DNA of 64,000 bases from assembly GCF_016905005.1 (NCBI RefSeq), contig NZ_JADIKC010000003.1, positions 1,065,630 to 1,129,629 on the forward strand, read 5' to 3'. Position 1 is the first letter of the stretch, and each line of letters begins with the position of its first letter. Made by a program: the position numbers and the translations under genes. This document shows, piece after piece, positions 43,667-51,929 of the stretch. This DNA comes from Dyella kyungheensis (GTDB lineage: Bacteria; Pseudomonadota; Gammaproteobacteria; Xanthomonadales; Rhodanobacteraceae). The notes under the pieces are model-generated. The model was not told the origin of the DNA, ran no database searches, and saw only the letters and a program-made list of their open reading frames with translations.

Positions 43667-44521
43667 TCAAAAGTGCCAGGTGTAATTGAAACTGGGCCCG
43701 CTGATCTGGGCTTTCTTCAGGAACTTGTCGCTTCCGCCTTGCTCGTATTTGATTTCGCGGTAACTGAGCGCGATATCGCCCCAGTGGAACCCGTAGCCCA
43801 CGCCGATGTTCAATTGGTAGGTGTTGTCGGAATCGCCGGTGCCTATATCGGCGTAGTACGGGAAGTACCAGCCCGTGCCGGCGAACGGCGTCCAGCGGCC
43901 GCGCACGCCGATGATGGCGTTGCCGGCATGCGTTTGATTGTGGAGGTGGCCACTGCCTTGCAGGATCAACGCATCCGCATTGTTCACCACATTGAGGTTC
44001 CAGCTGATGTTGCCTTTCAACCACACGTAGCGCGCGCCGAAGAGCAGGTCGGCATAGCCGAGCGTGCCGTGCGTCATCGTGTACAACCCGGCCAGGGTCA
44101 CCAGGCCGCCCTTCATGCCCCAGCGTGTGTCGAGGTTGGCGTCCGCGCCGAAGCGCTCGCCGCCGATGGAGGTGAAGCGGCCTTTCTCGTTGGAGAACTT
44201 GATCCAGTCGATGTCGCCGAACAGGCCCCAGTTTCCCTTGCGAATATCGCCTTCCAGCAGCAGCGCTCCGCTGAGACTGCTCAGGGGATCGCTTTTGTTC
44301 TTGACGGTGACTTCCGGGCCGCCACTGGGAAGTTGGTATCGGGTCTCCCCGGAAACGCCAGGAAGCCAGCCGTAGGGCGTGATGCTTCCATGCCAGTTTC
44401 CATCCCAATAATCTTCCGACTGCGCGAACGCCGGTGCCGTGAAAAATGCAGCGCCAAAGGTAAATACGAGTCCAGATACGAGAGGGCAGCGGGCAAAAAG
44501 ATAATCGGAACGGTCACGCAT
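43667..44521 (-). CDS. Outer-membrane beta-barrel protein
   Basis: 284 residues with a signal peptide ending in APAFAQ. The mature part starts DYWDGNWHGSITPYGWLPGV, then alternates amphipathic strands and ends in SFNYTWHF, the aromatic C-terminus recognised for outer-membrane insertion. The pattern is that of uncharacterised 8-12-strand barrels; no pore function can be assigned. Both GTG (44530) and ATG (44521) are possible starts; GAGG supports the ATG. The GTAGAAATAC motif lies about 160-170 nt upstream. Confidence 0.85.
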   Translation of the reverse strand: MRDRSDYLFARCPLVSGLVFTFGAAFFTAPAFAQSEDYWDGNWHGSITPYGWLPGVSGETRYQLPSGGPEVTVKNKSDPLSSLSGALLLEGDIRKGNWGLFGDIDWIKFSNEKGRFTSIGGERFGADANLDTRWGMKGGLVTLAGLYTMTHGTLGYADLLFGARYVWLKGNISWNLNVVNNADALILQGSGHLHNQTHAGNAIIGVRGRWTPFAGTGWYFPYYADIGTGDSDNTYQLNIGVGYGFHWGDIALSYREIKYEQGGSDKFLKKAQISGPSFNYTWHF

Positions 44522-44877
44522 GATGACCACCTCAAAGATCTAGTCGTCAGACCATATTGGCGTAATTATTTGGCAATGCCCAGCAAAAACTTGCCGGACT
44601 AAAGGCATAAGTAGATCTACGCGCTGATAGGATCGTGATTAATTGGATTATCAAACTCGTGCGTGTGCATTTATTTTGCGTATTTCTACACAGTGATTAT
44701 CAGTAATTAGCCACTGGATATGCCGGCGATTTCGACTCATGCTGAAAACCAGCCTAAGCGCGCATCGCTGGGTGATTCTGGCGCGGTTTCCGAAAATCAC
44801 CGTGTGCGTGCCTCCCGAGGAGGGGGCGCGCTCACGACACGCGCGCTTCCCTTGGTCGCCGACGGAGAGATGGTTCC
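44522..44877. other. A+T-rich divergent regulatory region
   Basis: About 355 bp, conspicuously richer in A+T than its surroundings around 44540-44730. It holds a 10-bp perfect palindrome GTAGATCTAC (44611-44620) and the GTAGAAATAC motif. It should contain promoters for the barrel protein and the periplasmic protein. Confidence 0.6.
44680..44689 (-). promoter_or_regulatory. GTAGAAATAC motif upstream of outer-membrane protein gene
   Basis: The third exact copy of the 10-mer in the window, oriented toward the minus-strand barrel gene. Confidence 0.45.
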
Positions 44878-45480
44878 ATGAAAACCTTCGACTACCCGCG
44901 TTGCTTGCTTCTGGCTGTCGTTGTGACGGGTGTGCCTAACCTGTCAGTGCACGCGCAAAGCTCTACGCAGGCTCCGCCCGTGACGGCGACAGCCCACGAG
45001 CTGGCCAATGAGACGGAGACCGTCAAGGCGACCGTGGTGTCGATCGATCATCAAAAGCGCCTGGTAACCCTTCGAACGGCCGCTGGCAAGGAAGACACGG
45101 TCGAAGTGGGACCGGCCGCCACGAGGTTCGATCAGATCAAGGTCGGCGACAAGATCACCATGACCTATCAACACGCCGTCGCGCTCGAGTTGCTTCCTGC
45201 CGACAGTGCGCAGGCGGGTACCGAGGTCGAGGGCGGCATCACCCGGGACGAGAAAAGCAACAAGCCCGGCGGTACGGCCGAGCAGGCGGTGACCGTGACA
45301 GCCAAGCTGACAGCGGTCGATCTCACCAAACATACGGTCACTTTGACCGGGGCGGATGGCAAACCCCGCGTCATCGAAGTGAGAGACCCGTCGCGCCAGG
45401 CCCGGCTCTCCAAGCTAAAAGTCGGCGACATGGTCCGCATCACTTACGCCGAGGCGTTGGCGGTCGCAGTCAATCCGTAG
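44878..45480 (+). CDS. Periplasmic protein with two tandem ~60-residue modules
   Basis: 200 residues with a signal peptide (LLLAVVVTGVPNLSVHAQ). Two related modules follow: ETVKATVVSIDHQKRLVTLR...KVGDKITMTYQHAVALEL and QAVTVTAKLTAVDLTKHTVT...KVGDMVRITYAEALAVAV, each a small beta-barrel (OB-like) by pattern. The modules are an internal duplication. Function unknown; similar proteins are often stress-induced, but that is not shown here. Confidence 0.78.
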   Translation: MKTFDYPRCLLLAVVVTGVPNLSVHAQSSTQAPPVTATAHELANETETVKATVVSIDHQKRLVTLRTAAGKEDTVEVGPAATRFDQIKVGDKITMTYQHAVALELLPADSAQAGTEVEGGITRDEKSNKPGGTAEQAVTVTAKLTAVDLTKHTVTLTGADGKPRVIEVRDPSRQARLSKLKVGDMVRITYAEALAVAVNP

Positions 45481-45622
45481 GGGCGAGACTGCGGCAGGTG
45501 CGTGGGATGTTGGGGCGTATTGCTCGATCGCCTGGGTCATGTGAGGGCTCAAGGGATCGACTCAGGGGAGACGATGATGCGAACCGATGGTCCGCATCAT
45601 CGTGTCCGACGTACGCACCGAT

Positions 45623-46192
45623 CTAGTTGCCGGCGCCCGAACTGGCGACGGTGAGTTCCACACGGCGGTTCTGTGCCTTGCCTTCCGGCGTGTCGTTGGA
45701 GGCGATGGGGTTTTCCTCGCCATAGCCCTTGGCCGACACCAGGCTCGGGTTGACGCCCTGCGAGATCATGAATTGCTGCACATTCTCCGCGCGTTTCTGC
45801 GACAGGATGAGATTGCTCGTGATGCCTTGCTTCATCAGTTCCGGTCCGATGGGCGTGCTGTCCGTGTAACCGCTCACGTTGATCGTGTTCTTCTGATGAG
45901 GAGCAAGGATCTTGGCGACCTTGGCAATGCTGGTCTTCGCCTGTTCGGAAATCTGCCAGCCGCCCGAGGGAAACAGCAGCTGGTCGTTGAGCGAAACCTT
46001 GATCGCGTCCTGCATGCGCGAGATGCGCACGTCGCGCGACTGCACCTCGCTACCCATGCTCGCGTTGAGCTGCTGGTACTGCGCCTCCAGTTCGGCATTC
46101 TTCTGCTGCGACTCATCGTACTTCTGCTGGGATACACACCCTGCCGCCAGGAGTGCCGCGCCCAGTACGCATAGCTGCGGAAACTTGATCAT
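45623..46192 (-). CDS. OmpA-family lipoprotein
   Basis: 189 residues. Lipobox in LGAALLAAGCVS; a coiled-coil stretch (KYDESQQKNAELEAQYQQLN) then an OmpA C-terminal peptidoglycan-binding domain with INVSGYTDSTPIGPELMKQG, LSQKRAENVQQFMISQGVNP, KGYGEENPIASNDTPEGKAQ and NRRVELTV. It anchors the outer membrane to peptidoglycan. The ATG at 46192 has GAGGGA upstream. Confidence 0.93.
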   Translation of the reverse strand: MIKFPQLCVLGAALLAAGCVSQQKYDESQQKNAELEAQYQQLNASMGSEVQSRDVRISRMQDAIKVSLNDQLLFPSGGWQISEQAKTSIAKVAKILAPHQKNTINVSGYTDSTPIGPELMKQGITSNLILSQKRAENVQQFMISQGVNPSLVSAKGYGEENPIASNDTPEGKAQNRRVELTVASSGAGN

Positions 46193-46559
46193 GGGAGTTC
46201 CCTCACGTTGATGACTTGCCAGGAGACGAACTTCGATTCGTCGAACAGGACTTTCTAGTTTGGTCTCGTCACGTTTATGCAATCGTCGCCGAATTGGCGT
46301 TAATGAAATAGGAAGAAATAAACCGCTTTTTATCCGTGTATTGCGCTCACTAAGTGGAAACATGTAAGTGCGATGAGTAGAGCTACTTCCGTAGTCGACT
46401 ATGCAGTGGCGTGCTGGTGGAGAAGAACCTTCGCTGCGTCGTTCTGCTCGATGGTCGACATGGATACTTCGATGATCGATGGCGTTTGCCGGTCACGCTT
46501 CCATCATCGAAAGAAGTGGATAACGCACCCATGGAATTCGTTCGCTTAGATAGCCATCC
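46193..46559. other. Divergent intergenic region
   Basis: About 365 bp between the OmpA lipoprotein and the MarC-like gene. A+T-rich around 46300-46350, suiting divergent promoters. No RNA gene or repeat recognised. Confidence 0.5.
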
Positions 46560-47225
46560 ATGCATGGATTTCTGAATGACGTTGCAGTGGGATTGTTGGG
46601 CCTGACGACGATCGCCAATCCGGTGACCAGTGCCACGGTTCTGCTGGCGCTGACAGCGCGTTACCCGGAAGCGGAGCGAAATCGGCAGGTGTTTCGTGCT
46701 GCCATCTATGTGGCGATCGTGCTTCTGGTCAGCTTTTATGCGGGCAGTGTGGTGATGCGCCTGTTTGGCATTTCGATTCCCGGGCTTCGCCTGGCCGGCG
46801 GCCTGATCGTTTCGTATATCGGCTTCGGCATGTTGTTTCCGCCGGATCGCACGAGAGAACCGCGGGCTCCGGAAGCGGGCTCCGACGATATGCCGACCAT
46901 GCCGCTGCGTGACATTTCGTTCGTCCCTCTGACCATGCCATGTACCACGGGACCCGGCACGATTGCCTTCATTATTAGCGCTGCTTCAACCATTCCAACG
47001 CGTAGCTATTCCTACTCGGTGCATCTGGCTGTCATAACGGTTGCGGTGCTCTTTACGCTGGAGTTCTGGGCTTGCCTTCGTGGTGCCACCACCATCTTGC
47101 GGTGGCTGGGGGAAGGCGGTGTGGATGCGCTATCACGCGTGATGGGTTTTCTGCTGGTGTGCATCGGGGTGCAATTCGCCATCAATGGGGCTCACGAGCT
47201 CCTGCAGATATGGCGACTCGTTTGA
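46560..47225 (+). CDS. MarC-family integral membrane protein
   Basis: 221 residues, six predicted membrane helices. The family features are LTTIANPVTSATVLLALTAR near the N-terminus, GLRLAGGLIVSYIGFGMLFP, and FVPLTMPCTTGPGTIAFIIS, a second half-repeat. MarC (formerly linked to multiple antibiotic resistance) has no established transport function. Confidence 0.88.
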   Translation: MHGFLNDVAVGLLGLTTIANPVTSATVLLALTARYPEAERNRQVFRAAIYVAIVLLVSFYAGSVVMRLFGISIPGLRLAGGLIVSYIGFGMLFPPDRTREPRAPEAGSDDMPTMPLRDISFVPLTMPCTTGPGTIAFIISAASTIPTRSYSYSVHLAVITVAVLFTLEFWACLRGATTILRWLGEGGVDALSRVMGFLLVCIGVQFAINGAHELLQIWRLV

Positions 47226-47273
47226 GCTTCAGGGTGATCTGAATGGGATGTTGATTCGATAGGGGCAGGTGCC

Positions 47274-47486
47274 ATGCCAAGAGCCAATATCATCGTCGTC
47301 GTGGATGACCGGAACGAAGTCGCTGCCGTTGATGCGTGGTTTGCACGATGGCGATCTGCGCTGAACCATGTCTCCGAGGATTACGGGTGGAGTTGCTGCA
47401 TGCACATCTGGCAGCTCGAAGGGCCGGCCGAGGCCCTGGCCGAGCTTCCGCCGTCCGTCGTCACCGGTGACGAATGGACAAGCTAG
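47274..47486 (+). CDS. Small hypothetical protein
   Basis: A 70-residue protein of unknown family, with AGGGGCAGG upstream of the ATG and no good frame overlapping it. Notable for a CC pair (YGWSCCMHIWQLEG). It lies 48 nt after the MarC-like gene and 59 nt before the next gene, so it fits in an operon. Confidence 0.55.
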   Translation: MPRANIIVVVDDRNEVAAVDAWFARWRSALNHVSEDYGWSCCMHIWQLEGPAEALAELPPSVVTGDEWTS

Positions 47487-47545
47487 CGAGCAACGCTGCA
47501 GCCGCACAGGGATAGCCGAGACTCTGCCGTCGAAGGTGCCAATCC

Positions 47546-48649
47546 ATGTATCTCAAGTCCATGTACGAGCGAGCGCTGTCCCGCGGGCTGCTCGATGTCC
47601 TGATTCGCGCCGGCCTGATCGTGGCGCTGGTGATCTTTTGCTACGAGATCTTCAGTCCCTTCCTTCACCTGATGCTCTGGTCGGTGATTCTCGCCATCAC
47701 CCTCTATCCTCTCCAGCTCAGGCTCAGGGGAAGATTGGGCAACCGCGACGGTCGCACCGCGACCCTGATCGTGCTGATCTCCGTGGCCATCCTGATGGTG
47801 CCGATCTACCTGTTGGGCACATCCCTGACCGAGTCGGTGGAAAAGGCGCTGGACGTGGTGAAGGAAGGCCGAGTCCGTATTCCGTCGCCAAGCGAGTCGG
47901 TGGCGAGTTGGCCGTTGATCGGAAAACCTTTGTATGGCTTCTGGCTGCAGGCCTCCACCGACCTGACCGGCCTGGCGCAGAAGCTTGCGCCGCAGCTCAA
48001 GGAAGTGAGTCTCGGGCTGCTGGGCAAACTCGCCAATGCAGGCCTTGGCTTGTTGATGTTCATCGCTGCCCTGATCATCGCCGGCATCCTGATGGCCTAC
48101 GGCGAAAGCGGGCACCGCAGCGCAGTGAAGATTGCCACGCGCATTTTCAGTTCGGGGAAGGGGCCGCAGATCACTCACCTATGCACCGCCACCATCCGGG
48201 CGGTGGCGCAGGGCGTGATCGGCATCGCATTCATCCAGATGCTGCTGGTCGGCGTCGGCTTCGTGCTGATCGGCATTCCTGGCGCCGGCCTGCTTGCCCT
48301 TGCGGTGCTCTTGCTGGGCATCATGCAGCTGCCGGCCACCTTGATCACGATACCGGCCATCGCCTACGTCTTCGCGACCGAAGGGGCCAGCGTCGGCACC
48401 ATCGTTTTTGCGGTCTATGTGTTTGTCGCTGGCCTGGCCGACAACGTACTGAAGCCCTTGTTGCTTGGCCGCGGCGTCGATGTGCCGATGCCGGTGGTGT
48501 TGATCGGCGCACTGGGTGGCATGGTCACCGGCGGCATCATCGGCTTGTTCATCGGTCCGGTGGCGCTGGCGATCGGCTACCAGTTGTTCTGGCAGTGGGT
48601 CGAGGAACAGCCGCCGGAGGATCGGATCGAGCAACCCGGACAGCCCTGA
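47546..48649 (+). CDS. AI-2E-family (PerM-like) membrane transporter
   Basis: 367 residues with the AI-2E family pattern: an N-terminal pair of helices (LMLWSVILAITLYPLQLRLR), a long amphipathic middle, and a C-terminal block of five helices including GIAFIQMLLVGVGFVLIGIP, MQLPATLITIPAIAYVFATE and DNVLKPLLLGRG. Family members are linked to autoinducer-2 export, Na+/H+ exchange or unknown transport, so no substrate is assigned. Confidence 0.88.
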   Translation: MYLKSMYERALSRGLLDVLIRAGLIVALVIFCYEIFSPFLHLMLWSVILAITLYPLQLRLRGRLGNRDGRTATLIVLISVAILMVPIYLLGTSLTESVEKALDVVKEGRVRIPSPSESVASWPLIGKPLYGFWLQASTDLTGLAQKLAPQLKEVSLGLLGKLANAGLGLLMFIAALIIAGILMAYGESGHRSAVKIATRIFSSGKGPQITHLCTATIRAVAQGVIGIAFIQMLLVGVGFVLIGIPGAGLLALAVLLLGIMQLPATLITIPAIAYVFATEGASVGTIVFAVYVFVAGLADNVLKPLLLGRGVDVPMPVVLIGALGGMVTGGIIGLFIGPVALAIGYQLFWQWVEEQPPEDRIEQPGQP

Positions 48650-48685
48650 ATCGAACCGGCCGCATCGTCGCGGAGGAAGCCACTC

Positions 48686-49162
48686 GTGCTGCTCAATCTG
48701 TTGATCGGCCTGCCGGTGATGTTGATCTGCCTGCTGTTGCAGGCGTTCTTCCTCAACATCAGCCTTCGCCAGTACGCCCGTTACAAGCTGGCGCATGTAG
48801 GCAGCGAAACGGCGAGCGGCAATGTATTGCTGTTGTACACCGTGCTGCTGTTGCTGACGCTGGGTTACTTCACGGAGACCGTGATCTGGGCAGCGTTGTT
48901 CATGCTGCTGGGCGAGTTCGACGATTTCAGGACGGCGCTCTATCACTCGGGAGTCAACTTCGTCACCTTGGGCTATGGCGACGTCGTCATGTCCGCGCGT
49001 TGGCGCCTGCTCGGACCGCTGGAAGCGGCCAACGGAATCCTGATGTTCGGCTTGTCCACGGCAGTAATGACCGCGGCGGTGCTCGACATCATCAATCAGA
49101 ACAAAGCGAAGATGAAGAAGCGCAGGCGCAGATGGAGGATTCGCCGGCGCCGCGAGCCCTAG
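48686..49162 (+). CDS. Two-helix potassium-channel-like protein
   Basis: 158 residues. Hydrophobic N-terminal helix, further helices, then a pore loop TALYHSGVNFVTLGYGDVVM with the TLGYGD selectivity filter of K+ channels and the inner helix GILMFGLSTAVMTAAVLDII. The tail is very basic (KMKKRRRRWRIRRRREP). The start is GTG at 48686 with GGAGGA upstream. It lies 36 nt after the AI-2E-family gene, so the two are probably co-transcribed. Confidence 0.85.
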   Translation: MLLNLLIGLPVMLICLLLQAFFLNISLRQYARYKLAHVGSETASGNVLLLYTVLLLLTLGYFTETVIWAALFMLLGEFDDFRTALYHSGVNFVTLGYGDVVMSARWRLLGPLEAANGILMFGLSTAVMTAAVLDIINQNKAKMKKRRRRWRIRRRREP

Positions 49163-49249
49163 GAATACACAGGAAAAGTGCGTATTTCCAATTCAGTATT
49201 TCATTGTTTTTGACGGCTTGGGAAAGATTTCTCGCGGATTAAGTATTTA

Positions 49250-49333
49250 GCCATATGGCCATCCAAATGATTAGGCGCGATTATTTGCGTCGAATCGCGA
49301 TGTCTTGATCGAAAGCCTCCGCCATCGATCAAG
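49250..49333. promoter_or_regulatory. Cluster of three palindromes upstream of potE
   Basis: In the A+T-rich 305-bp gap before potE: GCCATATGGC (49250-49259, perfect), CGCGATT/AATCGCG (49276-49282 and 49293-49299) and CTTGATCGA/TCGATCAAG (49304-49312 and 49325-49333, 9-bp arms, 12-nt spacer). The last ends 134 nt before the start codon. They look like operator sites or leader stems of the decarboxylase locus. Confidence 0.5.
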
Positions 49334-49467
49334 GATCGGAAGTTTCTCCAGGTTTATCCACACAGGGGCGGAATAATTCATTGATCGATCGCCGGTCGTT
49401 TCGGTCGGCTGCGAGTGCTTGCGTGGCAGGTCGCGCTAACTCCGAAATTCGGAATCGGGAGGCGGTG

Positions 49468-50799
49468 ATGAACGGCAGCACCAAGAAGATGAGCATGATC
49501 CAGCTGACCGTCCTGGTGGCGGTGAACATGATGGGTTCAGGCATCATCATGCTCCCGGCAAACATGGCCCAGGTCGGTGCGATTTCCTTGACGTCATGGG
49601 CGGTCACGGCGTTGGGTTCGATGGCCATCGCCTACGGTTTTGCGCAGGCCGGCCTGCTCAGCCAGCGTGCCGGCGGCATGGCGGCCTACGCGGAAGAGGC
49701 GTATGGAAAGGGCGGTTACTTCCTGACCTTCTTTCTCTATTTCCTGTCGCTGGCCATCGGCAACGTGGCGATCGCCATCTCCGCGGTGGGCTATCTCGCC
49801 GCCTTCTTCCCGTGGCTGTCGTCGACGCCCATGGCCACCTGCCTCGGCGTGATCGGGTTGATCTGGTTGACTACGCTCGCGAACTTCGGTGGTCCGAGTG
49901 TCACTGGCAAAATTGGCTCGATCACCGTGTGGGGCGTCATCGTCCCGGTGGCCGGCCTGTCGATCATCGGCTGGTTCTGGTTCAAGGGATCGACTTTTTC
50001 CGCTGCGTGGAATCCTCAAGGCCTGAGCTTCTTCAAGGGTATGGATTCGAGCATTGCACTGACCCTGTGGGCCTTCCTTGGCATGGAGTCCGCGGCGCAG
50101 AACTCCGATGCCGTGGAGAATCCGAAGCGCGACGTTCCTATGGCGTGCATGCTAGGCACGCTGGGCGCTGCCGTGATCTACATCCTGTCCACCACGGTGA
50201 TCCAGGGCATCGTGCCCAATGCGGAGCTGGCCAAGTCCACCGGACCGTTCGCGCTGGCTTACTCGCAGATGTTCAACCCGACCGTGGGCGCGATCATCCG
50301 GGCGCTGGCCATTCTTGCCTGCCTTGGTTCGCTGCTCGGTTGGCAGTTCACCATCGCGCAAACGGCGAAGACGGCTGCCGAGGGACGCATGTTCCCGACC
50401 TTCTTCGCCAAGACCAACAAGATGACGGCACCGGTCGTCGGCATGATCGTGATGGGCGTGGTGCAGAGCGTGATGGCGCTGTCCACCGCATCGCCGAGCC
50501 TCGGCGAGCAGTTCGCGGTGCTGGTCAACCTTGCCGTGGTGACCAATGTCATTCCGTACATCATGGCGCTCTCGGCACTGATGATCATGATGCGCAAGGC
50601 ATCGGTTCCCCAGCATACCTTCAGGCTCAATGCGTTCGTGGTGACCGTGGCGATGCTTTACAGCACCTATGCCATCTACGCGTCCGGTATGGAGGCCGTG
50701 CTCGGCGCAACCATCGTGATGGCACTTACCTTCGCCATCTACGGCTTCCTGGCGCCTCGCTTTACGGCTCCCATTGCCGGGGAGCCCCTGCGTGGATAA
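49468..50799 (+). CDS. potE: PotE-like polyamine/amino-acid antiporter
   Basis: 443 residues, about 12 membrane helices, APC superfamily. It carries long stretches in common with E. coli PotE as I know it: VNMMGSGIIMLP, SITVWGVIVPVAGLSIIGWF, TLWAFLGMESAAQNSDAVEN and GSLLGWQFTIAQTAKTAAEG. PotE exchanges putrescine for ornithine across the inner membrane. The ATG at 49468 has GGGAGG nearby; the longer frame to 49381 is not supported. It opens a row of six co-directional genes with the decarboxylases and AdiC-like protein, so its partner enzyme is probably one of the two decarboxylases downstream. Ornithine/putrescine is the likely but unproven pair. Confidence 0.9.
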   Translation: MNGSTKKMSMIQLTVLVAVNMMGSGIIMLPANMAQVGAISLTSWAVTALGSMAIAYGFAQAGLLSQRAGGMAAYAEEAYGKGGYFLTFFLYFLSLAIGNVAIAISAVGYLAAFFPWLSSTPMATCLGVIGLIWLTTLANFGGPSVTGKIGSITVWGVIVPVAGLSIIGWFWFKGSTFSAAWNPQGLSFFKGMDSSIALTLWAFLGMESAAQNSDAVENPKRDVPMACMLGTLGAAVIYILSTTVIQGIVPNAELAKSTGPFALAYSQMFNPTVGAIIRALAILACLGSLLGWQFTIAQTAKTAAEGRMFPTFFAKTNKMTAPVVGMIVMGVVQSVMALSTASPSLGEQFAVLVNLAVVTNVIPYIMALSALMIMMRKASVPQHTFRLNAFVVTVAMLYSTYAIYASGMEAVLGATIVMALTFAIYGFLAPRFTAPIAGEPLRG

Positions 50800-50836
50800 C
50801 TCGCCATGGCAGAGAAGGCTTTCCAGGAGAGACGAC

Positions 50837-51784
50837 ATGTCACGCATGAATAACGTTGTTGTGCGTAACAGCCTGTTGCGCTGGGCGATGATCGGGCTGC
50901 TGGCGATGCACGTGCCGGCGATCATGGCGCAGAGCGAGAGTCCGGGCAGCGCGACGCTGGAGCGCGTGCGTGCGAGCGGCAAATTCACCATCGGCTACTA
51001 CGCCAACGCGCGTCCCTTCACCTATCGGGACAAGGAAGACTCCGCCGACGGTTATGCGATCGCCGTGTGTCGCCAGGTGGTGGAAGCGACCAAGGAGCTG
51101 CTGCACGCGCCCAACATTTCCACGGAGTTCGTGGCCGTCGATGCCGCCGACCGTTTCAAGTCCGTTGCCGATGGCCGGGTCGACCTGCTTTGCGGGCCGT
51201 CCGCACCGTCCTTGAGCGCAATGACCGAGGTGGGTTTCTCGATCCCCATTCTGTCCGGGGGCACCGGTGTGATGTTGCGCAAGGATGCGCCCGTCGCATT
51301 GCGCGATTTGCTGGAGACCGGGCAATCGGCTGGCAAGCCGATCTGGCGAGGTTCGCCGATGTTGGCAGTGTTGCAACAGCGCAATTTTGCCGTGATCGGG
51401 GATTCGCTGTCCGAAAAGCTGCTCAAGGACCGCCGTGACGAGCTGAAGGTCAACAGCGTCGTTACACCGGTGTCCGACCTCGATGCCGGTCTGAAGGCGC
51501 TGCTCGATGGCAAGGTCGACGGCTTCTTTGCCGAGCGCAATGTGCTGCTCGATCTGGCCAAGAAGGACGGAACGGGGCAGGTGGTCGTGCTGAACCGGAC
51601 CTTCGACAACGAGCCTTTGTCGTTGGCCCTGGCGCGCAACGACCCGGATTTCCGTCTGCTGGTCGATCAGGCGCTGAGCCGGCTCTACCGCTCGGGAAAG
51701 ATCAATCCGATCTACGAGCAATACATGGGCAAGCCCGACCAGTCGGTGAAGGACTGGTTCCGCGATACGGCGTTACCTGAGTAA
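50837..51784 (+). CDS. Periplasmic amino-acid-binding protein (SBP family 3)
   Basis: 315 residues with a signal peptide (MIGLLAMHVPAIMAQ). The type-II periplasmic-binding fold is seen in ERVRASGKFTIGYYANARPF, GYAIAVCRQVVEA, KSVADGRVDLLCGPSAPSLS and LLDGKVDGFFAERNVLLDLA. No ABC permease or ATPase is nearby, so it may feed the antiporters, act as a sensor, or work with distant partners. It lies 37 nt after potE, in the same operon. Confidence 0.88.
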   Translation: MSRMNNVVVRNSLLRWAMIGLLAMHVPAIMAQSESPGSATLERVRASGKFTIGYYANARPFTYRDKEDSADGYAIAVCRQVVEATKELLHAPNISTEFVAVDAADRFKSVADGRVDLLCGPSAPSLSAMTEVGFSIPILSGGTGVMLRKDAPVALRDLLETGQSAGKPIWRGSPMLAVLQQRNFAVIGDSLSEKLLKDRRDELKVNSVVTPVSDLDAGLKALLDGKVDGFFAERNVLLDLAKKDGTGQVVVLNRTFDNEPLSLALARNDPDFRLLVDQALSRLYRSGKINPIYEQYMGKPDQSVKDWFRDTALPE

Positions 51785-51929
51785 AGCGAAGAGCGCACCG
51801 ACGCACGCGCTGCGCCGGTGCCATCTCGTTGGGTTTGGTTGAGCTGATGTCTTTGCATCTTTGGATACCGACCGCGTGTCCGGCACCAGCTTCCCGTTCA
51901 GTGCACCTAGGTTGACTGGAGGCACCAGC

